A stretch of 49,239 nucleotides of DNA from Bacteroides sp. (GCA_014802015.1 JAAVDB010000031.1:1-49239); one strand, 5' to 3'. Counted from the first letter of the stretch, positions 1 through 8,319 are shown. Made by a program: numbers and translations. Notes: generated by a model from the sequence alone, not told the origin.

Positions 1-1
1 G

Positions 2-184
2 CTTATGTATGACGAATTGCCTCCCGAGCTATACAGCTATCTTCAGTCGACCGAGCAACAGAATGGTGTATATGAATTAAAGAGGGATAAGTATTACTAT
101 AAACTCACCATGCTCGATACGGTGCTTACGTATGACATCGCTACCGGCAAGGTGACATATCCGGGCTCATCATCGACCGAATAA
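2..184 (+). CDS. C-terminal end of an unrecognised protein (5' truncated)
   Basis: An open frame runs from the window edge to a TAA at 182-184 and gives about 60 residues ending in PGSSSTE. The tail is rich in Tyr, Leu and Asp and alternates hydrophobic and polar residues (for example KRDKYYYKLTMLDTVLTYD), which reads like beta-strand structure. No domain can be named from this fragment. The gene converges on the sodium symporter and the last 15 bases overlap its 3' end, so the two stop codons lie inside each other's coding sequence. Confidence 0.55.
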   Translation, partial: LMYDELPPELYSYLQSTEQQNGVYELKRDKYYYKLTMLDTVLTYDIATGKVTYPGSSSTE

Positions 185-1534
185 CTGCCACAGCAGTATC
201 ACAGCTATAAGTACCGGGGCTATCCATTTTACTATGAAATAGATGGCTCCGGTCACACGTGTGTGTAGGGTGCCGTTATTGGTGAGTTCGTTGTGGAAAA
301 ATTCTTTAGGTGCGATCCAACCCATGTATACGCACAACAGTATGCCTCCCAAGGGGAGCATGAAGTTGGTGGTAATGGTGTCGAGAAAGTCAAAGATGGT
401 GAAGCCGGCTATCGTAAATCCGCTCCATTGTCCGACTGAGAGTGAACATATAGGGCTGAGGACGAGCAGGGGGAGCATTACTGAAAGTACGGCTTTGGTG
501 CGGGACAGTCCGATGCGGTTCTGCATGAATGAGACCGACACCTCCGAGAGTGATATTGTGGATGTGAACGCGGCTACGGTCAGTATCAGGAAAAACAGTG
601 ATGACCAGATGCGTGTGCCACCCATCTGCGCGAATATCTCCGGTAGCGTCACGAATACAAGTGCCGAGCCGGCAAGATTGCTGCCCTGGAGTCCGAATGT
701 CATTACGGCCGGAAAGATTATTATGCCCATGAGCAATGCCACGACCAGATCGAGGAGTGATACGGTGACTGCCGTGCGGGTGAGGCGGGCGTCGGAGGGG
801 AAATAGCTCGCGTAAGTTATAAGTATGCCCATCGCGAGGCTGAGAGAGAAAAATGACTGTCCGAGCGCGTTGATGACTGTGGTGGGGGTGAGGGCGCTGA
901 AATCGGGACGGAGGAAGAACTCAAGACCTTCGCGGGCCTTGTCAAGCGACAGTGATACGCCACAGAATATGAGCAGAAGCAGAAAGAGTATGGGCATCAT
1001 GATGTTGGACATCTTCTCGATTCCTTTCTGAACGCCGCGTATCAATACGAAAATATTGCCTAAGATCATTATCACCGTTACAATGATGGGACGGAACGAA
1101 TCGGTGATAAAACTGCCCATACGGTCGCGGAATACTTCCTCGCTATCGCCGAGGCCGGATGAGTAGAGGCCTCCGGTGATTGACTGGATGAGGTATTCGA
1201 ATGTCCAGCCTGACACGACCATGTAGAATGACAGGATGAGGTAGGAGGATATGATGGCAAGAAGTCCGGCAAGTCTCCAGGACTTGCGGCGCGGTGTGAC
1301 ATGTGAAAAGACTCCGACGGCATCCGACTCTCCTCCACGGCCGAGCGCGAACTCTGCGGTCATAACGGGAATGCCGAAAAGGAATATACAGCATACATAT
1401 ATCAGCAGGAAGACGGCTCCTCCGTTGGATTGTACTTCTGCGGGAAAACGCCATACGTTGCCGAGTCCTACCGCCGAGCCGACAGTGGCGGCTATCATGC
1501 CTAACTTAGAGGCAAATTTTATGTTGTGTGCCAT
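170..1534 (-). CDS. Sodium-dependent transporter, neurotransmitter:sodium symporter (NSS/SNF) family
   Basis: This 454-residue polytopic membrane protein should couple Na+ entry to uptake of an amino acid or related solute across the inner membrane. The family signature GSAVGLGNVWRFP is at residues 19-31, in the unwound first helix that forms the Na+ and substrate site. About 11 hydrophobic segments follow, and the length fits the short bacterial members of the family (LeuT/MhsT-like). The substrate cannot be read from the sequence. It lies 53 bases downstream of the Crp/Fnr gene on the same strand, so cotranscription is possible; a small GC hairpin (1567-1581) sits between them. Confidence 0.93.
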   Translation of the reverse strand: MAHNIKFASKLGMIAATVGSAVGLGNVWRFPAEVQSNGGAVFLLIYVCCIFLFGIPVMTAEFALGRGGESDAVGVFSHVTPRRKSWRLAGLLAIISSYLILSFYMVVSGWTFEYLIQSITGGLYSSGLGDSEEVFRDRMGSFITDSFRPIIVTVIMILGNIFVLIRGVQKGIEKMSNIMMPILFLLLLIFCGVSLSLDKAREGLEFFLRPDFSALTPTTVINALGQSFFSLSLAMGILITYASYFPSDARLTRTAVTVSLLDLVVALLMGIIIFPAVMTFGLQGSNLAGSALVFVTLPEIFAQMGGTRIWSSLFFLILTVAAFTSTISLSEVSVSFMQNRIGLSRTKAVLSVMLPLLVLSPICSLSVGQWSGFTIAGFTIFDFLDTITTNFMLPLGGILLCVYMGWIAPKEFFHNELTNNGTLHTRVTGAIYFIVKWIAPVLIAVILLWQLFGR

Positions 1535-1587
1535 ATATCTTTAGTGTTTATCCGAGTGCTGTAAGTGTGCCGTCACGGCACGGGGCG

Positions 1588-2289
1588 TTAACCGTACTTT
1601 GAGATCTTGCGGAGCTGGGACTCGTTAAGAATCTTGATCTTACGTCCGTCCACCACGATCAGGCGCTCTTTGACGAACTGTGTGAGTGTACGGATGGCAT
1701 TGGACGTAGTCATGTTTGAGAGGTTTGCCAGATCCTCGCGACCGAGATATATCTTCAGCGTCATATTGTCATCCTCCTCCACTCCGTAATTGTCAAACAG
1801 CACGATGAGGGCTTCGGCGAGACGACCGCGTATGTGTTTCTGTGTGAGGTTGACTATCTTGGTGTCAGATGAGCCGAGGTTGCGCGACAGTTCGTGGATG
1901 AAGAACATGGCGAGCTTGTTGTTGTTGATAATGAGGTCCTCGACAATCGACATGGGGATTGTGGCAAGTGTCGAAGGCTCAAGTGTCGTGGCACTTGACA
2001 CGTACGGTTCACGGGCAAAGTAGGCACGATAACCGAAGTATTCGACCGGTTTGATGAGACGGATTATCTGACTGCGTCCTCCTATGCCGTCTTTGGTCTT
2101 CTTGACCATGCCTTCCATGAGACACCACAGAAATTCAGGTTTGTCTCTTTCCGCATAAACCGTCTGATTTTTCTTGAAGTGATGAATGGTGAAGTTATCA
2201 ACGATGAGGCGTTTCTCTTCGCCGCTCAAAAGACTCCATATTTCGGCAAAGTCATCGGTCAAAAGTTGTTCGATTGTACTTTTAATCAT
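1588..2289 (-). CDS. Crp/Fnr-family transcriptional regulator
   Basis: The protein has 233 residues. The N-terminal two thirds match a cyclic-nucleotide-binding-type beta roll (about residues 25-130), followed by a dimer helix and a C-terminal winged helix-turn-helix (about 180-225, with LGREDLANLSNMTTSNAIRTL carrying the turn and recognition helix). The N-terminal cysteine cluster of oxygen-sensing FNR is absent; the only clear cysteine in that half is in LWCLMEG. The effector is therefore unknown, with cAMP, haem or no ligand all possible. A -7-like TAAATTTG on the minus strand (complement of 2323-2330) lies about 33 bases upstream of the ATG. The recognition helix lacks the E-x-x-S-R arrangement of E. 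coli FNR, so its site cannot be predicted by analogy. Confidence 0.9.
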   Translation of the reverse strand: MIKSTIEQLLTDDFAEIWSLLSGEEKRLIVDNFTIHHFKKNQTVYAERDKPEFLWCLMEGMVKKTKDGIGGRSQIIRLIKPVEYFGYRAYFAREPYVSSATTLEPSTLATIPMSIVEDLIINNNKLAMFFIHELSRNLGSSDTKIVNLTQKHIRGRLAEALIVLFDNYGVEEDDNMTLKIYLGREDLANLSNMTTSNAIRTLTQFVKERLIVVDGRKIKILNESQLRKISKYG

Positions 2290-2506
2290 GAATCGTGCTA
2301 TGAAACTATGTTATAAAACACGCAAATTTAACAATTATTGAAAGATTAATGTAAAAATCTATTGTTAAAAAACTTTAATTCGCTATTCTGGCAGGCTGTA
2401 ATGCTATATGTCATTTCGTATGTCATGTAGCTGTATGTCAGCAGTGAATGTTATGATTGTTACATGCCGATCGAAGATTTATCACGGATTGTGTAAGGGG
2501 CTGTCA
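2290..2506. other. Intergenic region between the Crp/Fnr gene and the tRNA promoter
   Basis: No coding potential is seen. Directly upstream of the Crp/Fnr ATG the region is AT-rich and contains the minus-strand -7-like box TAAATTTG (complement of 2323-2330), without a clear TTG at the expected upstream distance. The remainder shows only short repeats of a TATGTCAT-type word around 2408-2440, with no assignable role. Confidence 0.4.
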
Positions 2507-2538
2507 TTTGCAGATTTGTTGAATAATGAGTAAATTTG
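2507..2538 (+). promoter_or_regulatory. Bacteroidetes-type promoter for tRNA-Arg
   Basis: The -33 element TTTG (2507-2510) is separated by exactly 20 bases from a -7 element TAAATTTG (2531-2538). This is the known TTTG/TAnnTTTG form used by the Bacteroidetes primary sigma factor. The tRNA begins 26 bases after the -7 box. Confidence 0.8.
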
Positions 2539-2563
2539 CACTGCATTCATGCGGACATGTTCA

Positions 2564-2635
2564 GCCTTGGTAGTTCAATGGATAGAATGGGAAATTCCTA
2601 ATTTTCAGATAGGGGTTCGATTCCCCTCCGAGGTA
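2564..2635 (+). tRNA. tRNA-Arg (anticodon CCT)
   Basis: A full cloverleaf can be folded by hand. The acceptor stem is GCCTTGG with CCGAGGT (with G-U pairs), and the D stem is GTTC/GAAT-type. The anticodon stem GGAAA/TTTTC carries loop TTCCTAA, giving anticodon CCT, which reads AGG. The T arm is AGGGG-TTCGATT-CCCCT and the discriminator base is A. The CCA end is not encoded. The gene has its own promoter upstream and a T-tract terminator downstream. Confidence 0.93.
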
Positions 2636-2673
2636 CTAAGAATTATTTGTTCGTTCATTTTTTGTTTGTTAGG

Positions 2674-2709
2674 CCGTCGGTCACAGTGGTTGTGGCTGGC
2701 GGTTTTTTT
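2674..2709 (+). terminator. Rho-independent terminator after tRNA-Arg
   Basis: A 12-bp stem (2674-2685 with 2691-2702, including three G-U pairs) closes a 5-base loop and is followed by seven T residues (2703-2709). Confidence 0.8.
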
Positions 2710-2788
2710 ACAAAAAAATCGCTCCCGTACGATACTTATTGCGTTTGATTTGTTTATTTTATATAAACGATAATAAAAAAGTATTATT

Positions 2789-2998
2789 ATGAATGTACCT
2801 TTATTTACATGGAGCTGCATAGTCGGCCTTTTCATAGCGATACTTATATTGCGGACAGTGCATGTGTACGGTTACTGCTCGCACCGTCAGCATCGTGTCA
2901 TAGAGATGGGCGATGAGCGTGAAGAACTGTTCGCGCCGGGTGACCGTCAGGCTTATCAGGATGAGAATGACGACTATGACTGCGGAAAGGATTATTGA
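2789..2998 (+). CDS. Possible small membrane protein upstream of the threonine/serine exporter
   Basis: This 69-codon frame starts with ATG and encodes an N-terminal hydrophobic stretch (about residues 4-24, FTWSCIVGLFIAILIL) followed by an acidic Asp/Glu-rich tail. Such a layout fits a single-pass small membrane protein. It overlaps the likely start of the exporter gene by about 32 bases, so it could act by translational coupling or could be a chance frame. I do not recognise the sequence, and no convincing promoter is seen in 2710-2788. Confidence 0.35.
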   Translation: MNVPLFTWSCIVGLFIAILILRTVHVYGYCSHRQHRVIEMGDEREELFAPGDRQAYQDENDDYDCGKDY

Positions 2999-3782
2999 TG
3001 TCCGCACGGACTGTGAATCTCCGTCGGTCGAGGAGCTTTGCATGTTTCTGTCAGAGTACAGTGCGCGGTTGCTCGGCGCCGGCGCTACGTGCATACGTCT
3101 GGAGAAAAATGTGACCCGAATAGCTGAAAGGTTTGATAAACGTGCCGAGTTGACAATAATGCCGCGACATGTCCATCTGTCGGTGTGGGCAAAGGATAAG
3201 TCCGAGACAGCCACGGCGATAGCTTCGGTCGGAGCGGGGTGCATCAGTTTTAATGTCAATACCCGTCTGAGCGAACTGAGCTGGGAGCTGGCTGACCGCA
3301 AGATCTCTTATCGGGAGGCTAAACGCCGGTATGAGGAGATTGTGTCGGATGACCGCCAGAGCAAATGGCTGGTGCTTGTCCTCGTGGCACTCGCCAACGC
3401 GTCGTTCTGCCGTCTGTTCGGAGGTGATGCAGTGGCGATGGGTATTGTCGGCATGGCCACGATGGCCGGTTATTATCTCAAGCAGTTGCTTGTAGGGATG
3501 AAGGTAGATATTCGTGTCGTCGTCATGGTGTGTGCGTTCGTGTCAGCCGTACTCGGTGCCACTGACATTTTGTTTTCGATAGGTAGCACTCCGACTGTAG
3601 CCCTCGGCACGAGCGTGCTCTATCTCGTGCCCGGTATTCCTTTCCTTAATTCATTCAGTGACATGCTCTACCGTCATTATATATGCGCTTTCAGCCGTTT
3701 TGTTGACGCAGTTGTCCTGACATGCTGTCTCTCCATCGGATTGTGTGCAGCCATGATGCTTATGAATGTGGGTATGTTTTGA
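2967..3782 (+). CDS. Threonine/serine exporter, ThrE N-terminal-type subunit (DUF1212)
   Basis: The N-terminal soluble domain (about residues 1-120) contains the family-type region LSEYSARLLGAGATCIRLEKN and is followed by about five membrane segments, ending in a Gly/Pro-rich LVPGIPFLNSF motif typical of the family. Together with the next gene it should form the two-piece version of ThrE, which exports Thr/Ser using the proton gradient. In-frame ATG codons occur at 2913, 2961, 2967 and 2976. I favour 2967 (271 aa) because residues encoded upstream of it are Arg-rich and unlike the family; the exact start is uncertain. Confidence 0.85.
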   Translation: MTTMTAERIIDVRTDCESPSVEELCMFLSEYSARLLGAGATCIRLEKNVTRIAERFDKRAELTIMPRHVHLSVWAKDKSETATAIASVGAGCISFNVNTRLSELSWELADRKISYREAKRRYEEIVSDDRQSKWLVLVLVALANASFCRLFGGDAVAMGIVGMATMAGYYLKQLLVGMKVDIRVVVMVCAFVSAVLGATDILFSIGSTPTVALGTSVLYLVPGIPFLNSFSDMLYRHYICAFSRFVDAVVLTCCLSIGLCAAMMLMNVGMF

Positions 3783-3807
3783 TAAATAAACGATAGAATT
3801 ACTGATT

Positions 3808-4305
3808 ATGCTGTTGCAGATTTTACAGGATGCTTTGTTTGCCGCAATTGCTGCGACCGGTTTTGCTGCCATAAGCCGGCCGCCACGCAGGGCATACCTA
3901 TATTGTGCGCTTATCGCTGCCATAGGACATTCAATCCGCTTTGTGCTTATGAATGTCGGACCGATGCATCTTCACATCATTGCGGCCACTCTTATAGCGT
4001 CATTTGTCGTGGGGGCTTTAGCGGTATTCCTGTCACCCATTGCACGCACTCCGGCCGAGACGTGTCTGTTTCCGGCTCTGTTACCGATGATCCCCGGCAT
4101 TTATGCGTATAAGGCCTTTGGCGGACTTGCCATGTGTATTGTGAGGGACGGTCAGCAGATGTTTGACTATTATTTTTATCTTTTCGCACACAATGCGATA
4201 ACATGCGGGGCCATACTGATGTGTATGGTCATCGGTGCGACGATACCTATATTTATATTTAAAAACGTGTCGTTTCAGGCAACGCGACGCGGATCTGACC
4301 TGTAG
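3808..4305 (+). CDS. Threonine/serine exporter, small membrane subunit (ThrE_2 / DUF3815)
   Basis: This 165-residue protein is almost entirely hydrophobic, with about five transmembrane segments. It includes the loop FPALLPMIPGIYAYKAF, which mirrors the LVPGIPFLNSF motif of the partner gene. It follows 25 bases after the partner on the same strand, the usual arrangement of split ThrE systems in Bacteroidales. Its stop is only 7 bases from the stop of the convergent neuB-like gene. Confidence 0.87.
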   Translation: MLLQILQDALFAAIAATGFAAISRPPRRAYLYCALIAAIGHSIRFVLMNVGPMHLHIIAATLIASFVVGALAVFLSPIARTPAETCLFPALLPMIPGIYAYKAFGGLAMCIVRDGQQMFDYYFYLFAHNAITCGAILMCMVIGATIPIFIFKNVSFQATRRGSDL

Positions 4306-4312
4306 GTTGCGA

Positions 4313-5323
4313 TCAGATCTCGATCTGCTCGTCGCGACGGAATTCGCGGATGGCTTGCGTGCCTGTGACAGTGTCCCACAACATCGGGTTCAATCCCGTG
4401 CCGGGGCGTTTGGTTGTCAAATTGTCGTCTGACAGAATCTCACCTTTCTTTATGTCACGCGATGCCACGATGCTTTTGCGTGCTACGGCTATGTTGGGAC
4501 GTTCGGAGTCGGTGACGACCTTATGTCCGGACCCGAGGGCGATTTCGGTGTCACGTATAGCCGTTGTCATGTCTTTGAGCTCTTTCGGCTCAAGGGATGC
4601 CTTATGGTCAGGACCCTCCATCGTGCGGTCGAGTGTGAAATGTTTTTCGATGATTACCGCACCGCATGCTACGGCTGCGATAGGGATAGTTATGCCCTGA
4701 GTGTGGTCGCTATAACCCACACCTGCGCAATTAAGCGATTCGAGCGCATTCATGGCAAGCAGATTGACCGATGATAACGGTGCAGGATATTGGGTGGTGC
4801 AATGCAGCAGATATATGTCTTTATTATCAATACCTCCGTCACTGAGTGTGCTGACAGCTGCTTTGACTTCATCAAGTGTGGACATTCCTGTCGACAGTAT
4901 GATTCTACCCCCCTTTGATGCGATCCGTCGCAGGTAGGGCAGGTTGGTGATCTCGCCTGATGGTATTTTCCAATAATCCATATCGAGAGTGGCAAGAAAG
5001 TCGATCGACTGCATGTCAAACGGTGTGCTCATGAATCCGATGCCACAACGGCGGCATTCCTCCGCCAGACGAATGAAATCACTTTCGCTTAGTTCGAGCT
5101 GCCTTAGCATGGTGAGCTGTGTGCCGTCGCCGCCACAGTTTTCTTTTTGATATGCTGCTTGCGGAGCGTAGGCCGAGACGAGGCTTTCGGCACGGAAGGT
5201 CTGGAACTTCACATAATCGACGCCGGCATCGGCTGCCCGGTGGATCATTTCTATTGCCGTATCTACCGAACCGTTGTGATTGACACCGGCCTCGGCTATA
5301 ATAATGGTGTGGGGTGAGGGCAT
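4313..5323 (-). CDS. neuB: N-acetylneuraminate synthase family protein (NeuB-like)
   Basis: The product (336 aa) condenses phosphoenolpyruvate with a hexosamine-derived sugar to make a nonulosonic acid. The TIM-barrel part shows IIIAEAGVNHNGS near the N terminus, KFQTF, the STGMSTLDEV strand and GYSDHTQG with downstream EKHFTLDRTMEGPDH, all typical of the family. The last 60 or so residues (SIVASRDIKKGEILSDDNL) are an antifreeze-like SAF domain. Whether the product is Neu5Ac, legionaminic or pseudaminic acid cannot be decided here. The neighbouring neuD-like gene lies 36 bases upstream, but no CMP-sugar synthetase (neuA) lies in the window. Confidence 0.9.
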   Translation of the reverse strand: MPSPHTIIIAEAGVNHNGSVDTAIEMIHRAADAGVDYVKFQTFRAESLVSAYAPQAAYQKENCGGDGTQLTMLRQLELSESDFIRLAEECRRCGIGFMSTPFDMQSIDFLATLDMDYWKIPSGEITNLPYLRRIASKGGRIILSTGMSTLDEVKAAVSTLSDGGIDNKDIYLLHCTTQYPAPLSSVNLLAMNALESLNCAGVGYSDHTQGITIPIAAVACGAVIIEKHFTLDRTMEGPDHKASLEPKELKDMTTAIRDTEIALGSGHKVVTDSERPNIAVARKSIVASRDIKKGEILSDDNLTTKRPGTGLNPMLWDTVTGTQAIREFRRDEQIEI

Positions 5324-5359
5324 TGCTGTCAGGGTGATGATGTTATGGGAAACAGGCTA

Positions 5360-5983
5360 TTACTTTATGCGTCTGGCGGGGACACCGACGTACGTACACG
5401 GCTGTGAAAGATTTTTGACCACTGTTGCTCCGGCTCCTGTGACACAGCCGTCGCATATCCGGGTCCCGGGTATTATAATGGTTCCGGCGCTGATGTATGA
5501 ATTGTCTCCGATTCGGACACCTCCGCAGATTATGGCTCCGGGGCCGATGAAGACGTTGTCGCCTATATGACAATCATGTTCGATGATGGCTCCGGTGTTG
5601 ATGACGCAATGACGGCCTATGGAGGTTCCGGCGTTAACTACAGCACGGTGGAATACTGCTGTGCCGCCTCCGATGGTGGAGGAGGGGGAGGTTATGGCTG
5701 AAGTTGCTATTACAGCGGGAGCGCCGAAATGTCTGTAGCTTTCGATGATGCGCCGGCGTCCTGCAAGCTCACAGGAGGGTCCGCTCACAAACGTGACCAT
5801 TATCTCCCATTCATCTGGAGAGAATGATTCGATGAATGTTTTATCATCGCAGAGATAGGGGACAGGCATCTCAGGCTTTGCTGTAAAATCAACATATCCC
5901 GCCGCCATAAGTGGCGACGGGAGAATGTCGAGCAGCGAGAGGGCGTGACCGCCCCCGCCTATTAGTGCAAGTTTTTTGGACAT
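5360..5983 (-). CDS. NeuD/PglD-family sugar O- or N-acyltransferase
   Basis: This is a 207-residue protein. The N-terminal part (MSKKLALIGGGGHALSLLD) is a Rossmann-like nucleotide-sugar-binding fold. From about residue 90 onward come hexapeptide repeats of the left-handed beta helix (for example IGRHCVINTGAIIEHDCHIG, ISAGTIIIPG), the acetyl-CoA-binding part of the PglD/NeuD family. A His in EHDCHIG sits where the catalytic base of the family is found. Its position upstream of the neuB-like gene on the same strand suggests acetylation of the same nonulosonic acid or of its precursor. Confidence 0.88.
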   Translation of the reverse strand: MSKKLALIGGGGHALSLLDILPSPLMAAGYVDFTAKPEMPVPYLCDDKTFIESFSPDEWEIMVTFVSGPSCELAGRRRIIESYRHFGAPAVIATSAITSPSSTIGGGTAVFHRAVVNAGTSIGRHCVINTGAIIEHDCHIGDNVFIGPGAIICGGVRIGDNSYISAGTIIIPGTRICDGCVTGAGATVVKNLSQPCTYVGVPARRIK

Positions 5984-5989
5984 TTAGGA

Positions 5990-6598
5990 TTAAAAGAGGT
6001 ATGCTACAGATACTGTCCAGTAGCGGTTCTTACCCTGGATGCCGGCCTTGCCATCCATGTCGGTGAAGGCATTGACGGCTTTGGTGAGGCCGAGTCCGTA
6101 GCGAGCGCTGACATCAATGTGATTGATGAGCTGAACACCGATGCCGAAATTGAGTGCCCAGTCAACAGACTTGTTGCGGAAGTCCTCGAAAGATTTGCGG
6201 CTTGTAAGCACTGATACGCTCGGGCCGACTGCGAGATAGGGGGTGAGGACTTTACCTACGACGGGGAGACCGAAGTTGTAACGGATGTTGAGGGGGATCT
6301 CGATGTAATCGCGATTGTTCTTGTCGCTGATTCCATTTTGATCGAGGAATCGGGTGTTGCGACGGACATACATGGCTGAGAGATCGGCGCCGATGCCGAT
6401 TACGGGGACGCGGAACTCTGTCATAAGACCTGCGGTCCAGCCGGCTTTATTGTCGGAGTCGAGGAGCTTGTTGTTGAAATGCATTTCGTTTACGGTAAGA
6501 CCTACCTTGGGACCGAACTTGAAGAGACCGCCGGCCTGAGCTGCGGATGCGCCCATGAGGATTGCGAAAAGGGCGAGGATGAGTTTGATCTGTTTCAT
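5990..6598 (-). CDS. Outer-membrane beta-barrel protein (PorT/OmpW-like small barrel)
   Basis: I place the start at 6598, giving 202 residues, because it yields a clean signal peptide (MKQIKLILALFAILMGASAAQA) with cleavage after AQA. An upstream in-frame extension to 6835 lacks this logic and overlaps mltG. The mature part has alternating amphipathic strands, Gly/aromatic periodicity (KFGPKVGLTVNEMHF, MYVRRNTRF, NIRYNFGLPV, SARYGLGL) and ends in an aromatic C terminus (WTVSVAYLF), the outer-membrane sorting pattern. The function is unknown, probably structural or transport. It sits between mltG and the neuD-like gene; the 85-base gap on the mltG side leaves room for its own promoter. Confidence 0.85.
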   Translation of the reverse strand: MKQIKLILALFAILMGASAAQAGGLFKFGPKVGLTVNEMHFNNKLLDSDNKAGWTAGLMTEFRVPVIGIGADLSAMYVRRNTRFLDQNGISDKNNRDYIEIPLNIRYNFGLPVVGKVLTPYLAVGPSVSVLTSRKSFEDFRNKSVDWALNFGIGVQLINHIDVSARYGLGLTKAVNAFTDMDGKAGIQGKNRYWTVSVAYLF

Positions 6599-6683
6599 AA
6601 ATAGTGGATAGTTGATAAGTAATATGGTTTTGTGGCGCAAAGTTAATGAAAAATCGGTGATATGATATAAAATTCCCTGCGGA

Positions 6684-7757
6684 TTATCTGATATTTCTGC
6701 GGTTGAGTTCCTGCTGGTATCTTCGTGCGTTTGCCAGATGAGTCGAGTAGTCGACTGCGAAGTTATGATAGCCGGAGAAATCTTCCTTGGCACACATATA
6801 TATATAATTGTGTGCCGGAGCGTTGAGCACGTCATCCATAGCAGAGGCTGTGGGGACGCGGATAGGACCGGGGGGCAGGCCGTTTACCATATATGTATTA
6901 TAAGGTGACACTTTCTTCAGATGCTCTCCCTTGATGCGACGGAGTGAAAAATCTCCGACCGCAAACTTGACCGTCGGATCTGCCTGGAGACGCATCCCTT
7001 TGTGCAGACGGTTGAGGTACAGGCTTGCCACCATGGGGCGTTCATCCTTCTTGGCTGTTTCCTCCTCGATGATGGATGCTACTGTAGCCACTTCGACTTT
7101 GCTTAGGCCGAGAGCTTTGGCTTTGGCCACACGGTCATCGTTCCAGAATTTGTCCCTATAGTCAAGCAGGCGTCTCACGACATTCTCGGGTGAAGCGCTC
7201 CAGTAAAATTCGTACGTATCGGGAATAAATGCGGCCGGAAATGTCGCTTCAGAGAAACCTCGGTCGGGGAGCACTTCGCGGCATGCGTCCATGAATTGCT
7301 CAGGTGAGCATTGCAGTTGCGACGCAATCCTCTCGGCTAGCATCGGCATCGTGCGAGTGCCGTTGAATGTGACCTGGACAGGGGTCTGGCGTCCTGTCGA
7401 CATCCGTCGTGCGATACTCAGAGCCGATTGGCCGGCATTGATGCGGTAAGCGCCCTCGGTGCGCTGGGGCGAACTGCCCATGAGTTTCCACAATATATAT
7501 ACGCGGTTGCCCATGGATGATCCTAACGATGTGCGCAGGCTGTCATGCACTTGTGGCGGAGTGGCACCATGCGGCACATACACCCAGTCGCCTCCGTCCT
7601 CGTGACCGCCGGTGTATGGGATGAAGGCGAATGATAGCAGTGCTATAAAGGCTGCCACGACGGCGATCACCGCTGTCATGACACCTAATGAGTGGCGTCT
7701 GAGCCATGTGTCCTGTTGTTTCTTCTTCCTGACGGGTTTCTTTTTTGTCTCAGCCAT
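6684..7757 (-). CDS. mltG: Endolytic transglycosylase MltG (YceG family)
   Basis: This 357-residue inner-membrane protein cuts nascent glycan strands and so sets peptidoglycan chain length. It has a Lys/Arg-rich cytoplasmic tail (residues 1-22), one transmembrane helix (about 24-47) and a periplasmic YceG domain. The catalytic region ASIIEEETAKKDERP contains Glu231, which matches the essential Glu of E. coli MltG by alignment of ASIVEKETA. The following NRLHKGMRLQADPTVKF and NGLPPGPI segments are family hallmarks. The length is normal. It begins 3 bases after the merR stop, so the two are cotranscribed. Confidence 0.95.
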   Translation of the reverse strand: MAETKKKPVRKKKQQDTWLRRHSLGVMTAVIAVVAAFIALLSFAFIPYTGGHEDGGDWVYVPHGATPPQVHDSLRTSLGSSMGNRVYILWKLMGSSPQRTEGAYRINAGQSALSIARRMSTGRQTPVQVTFNGTRTMPMLAERIASQLQCSPEQFMDACREVLPDRGFSEATFPAAFIPDTYEFYWSASPENVVRRLLDYRDKFWNDDRVAKAKALGLSKVEVATVASIIEEETAKKDERPMVASLYLNRLHKGMRLQADPTVKFAVGDFSLRRIKGEHLKKVSPYNTYMVNGLPPGPIRVPTASAMDDVLNAPAHNYIYMCAKEDFSGYHNFAVDYSTHLANARRYQQELNRRNIR

Positions 7758-7760
7758 GAT

Positions 7761-8099
7761 TCAGCGCAGTTTGTGTAGTGAGTCGATTAGTTCCTGAATG
7801 CGGTCGCGTACGATGCCGAGTCGGCGCAGTGCATCGGCTTTGCGCTTCACACCGTCGCGGTTGATGCGCATCTCTTCCTTGGCGGCTTCGATTTTGAGAC
7901 CTTTGTCATGTACAAGATATTTGATGATCCTTACCGTCTCGATGTCATCGGGTGTGTAAAAGCGCGTCCCCTTGTCGTTGCGGTGTGGCGAGAGTATGGG
8001 AAACTGACTCTCCCAAAAACGTAGTGTCGATGATACGACGCCGGTCATGTCGGACACTTCGCTTATCTTATAATACCGTTTGCTTGTTGTTTCTCTCAT
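7761..8099 (-). CDS. MerR-family transcriptional regulator
   Basis: From the ATG at 8099 the protein has 112 residues. It begins with KRYYKISEVSDMTGVVSSTLRFWESQFP, the MerR winged helix-turn-helix, and continues with DDIETVRIIKYLVHDKGLKIEAAKEEM, the helix pair of the family, then a short coiled coil. It lacks a C-terminal ligand domain, like the short MerR proteins common in Bacteroidetes. A farther start at 8138 is possible, but the added residues are not MerR-like. A -7-like TACCTTTG (complement of 8108-8115) lies only 8 bases from this ATG, so the transcript could be nearly leaderless. Confidence 0.9.
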   Translation of the reverse strand: MRETTSKRYYKISEVSDMTGVVSSTLRFWESQFPILSPHRNDKGTRFYTPDDIETVRIIKYLVHDKGLKIEAAKEEMRINRDGVKRKADALRRLGIVRDRIQELIDSLHKLR

Positions 8100-8237
8100 A
8101 GCTATTGCAAAGGTAATAAGAATGTGCCAAATTTCCATCCCGATGATGGTTCTTGTTAAAATTCGGGTGATGATTTTACGAAAATTTGTATATTTTCACA
8201 AAAAATCCGCATTTCGCTCAAAAAAACCTAAAAAAAG

Positions 8238-8268
8238 TTTGGTATGTCGTTTTTTTGTCTTAACTTTG
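8238..8268 (+). promoter_or_regulatory. Bacteroidetes-type promoter of the small lipoprotein gene
   Basis: TTTG (8238-8241) is followed by a 19-base T-rich spacer and TAACTTTG (8261-8268). The ATG is 51 bases downstream. The strict -7 box, together with a paired terminator after this small gene, suggests a strongly expressed monocistronic unit. Confidence 0.75.
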
Positions 8269-8319
8269 CGCTGTTTTTGAAGCTTAAATATTGTTCAATA
8301 ATTTAACGAGAAAAAAGAA

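Noticed and set aside
243-806. Plus-strand open frame of 187 codons
   Set aside because: It is antisense to the NSS transporter, whose signature motifs and membrane pattern are clear. The plus-strand product has no domain-like features.
1567-1581. GTGCCG-TCA-CGGCAC hairpin between the Crp/Fnr and symporter genes
   Set aside because: The stem is only 6 bp with a 3-base loop and no T tract on either strand, so it is not listed as a terminator.
1588-2289. The Crp/Fnr protein as the regulator of the hcp module (HcpR)
   Set aside because: It is 24 kb away, its recognition helix gives no clear prediction, and no TTGAC-N5-GTCAA site was seen near its own gene. The link cannot be supported from sequence.
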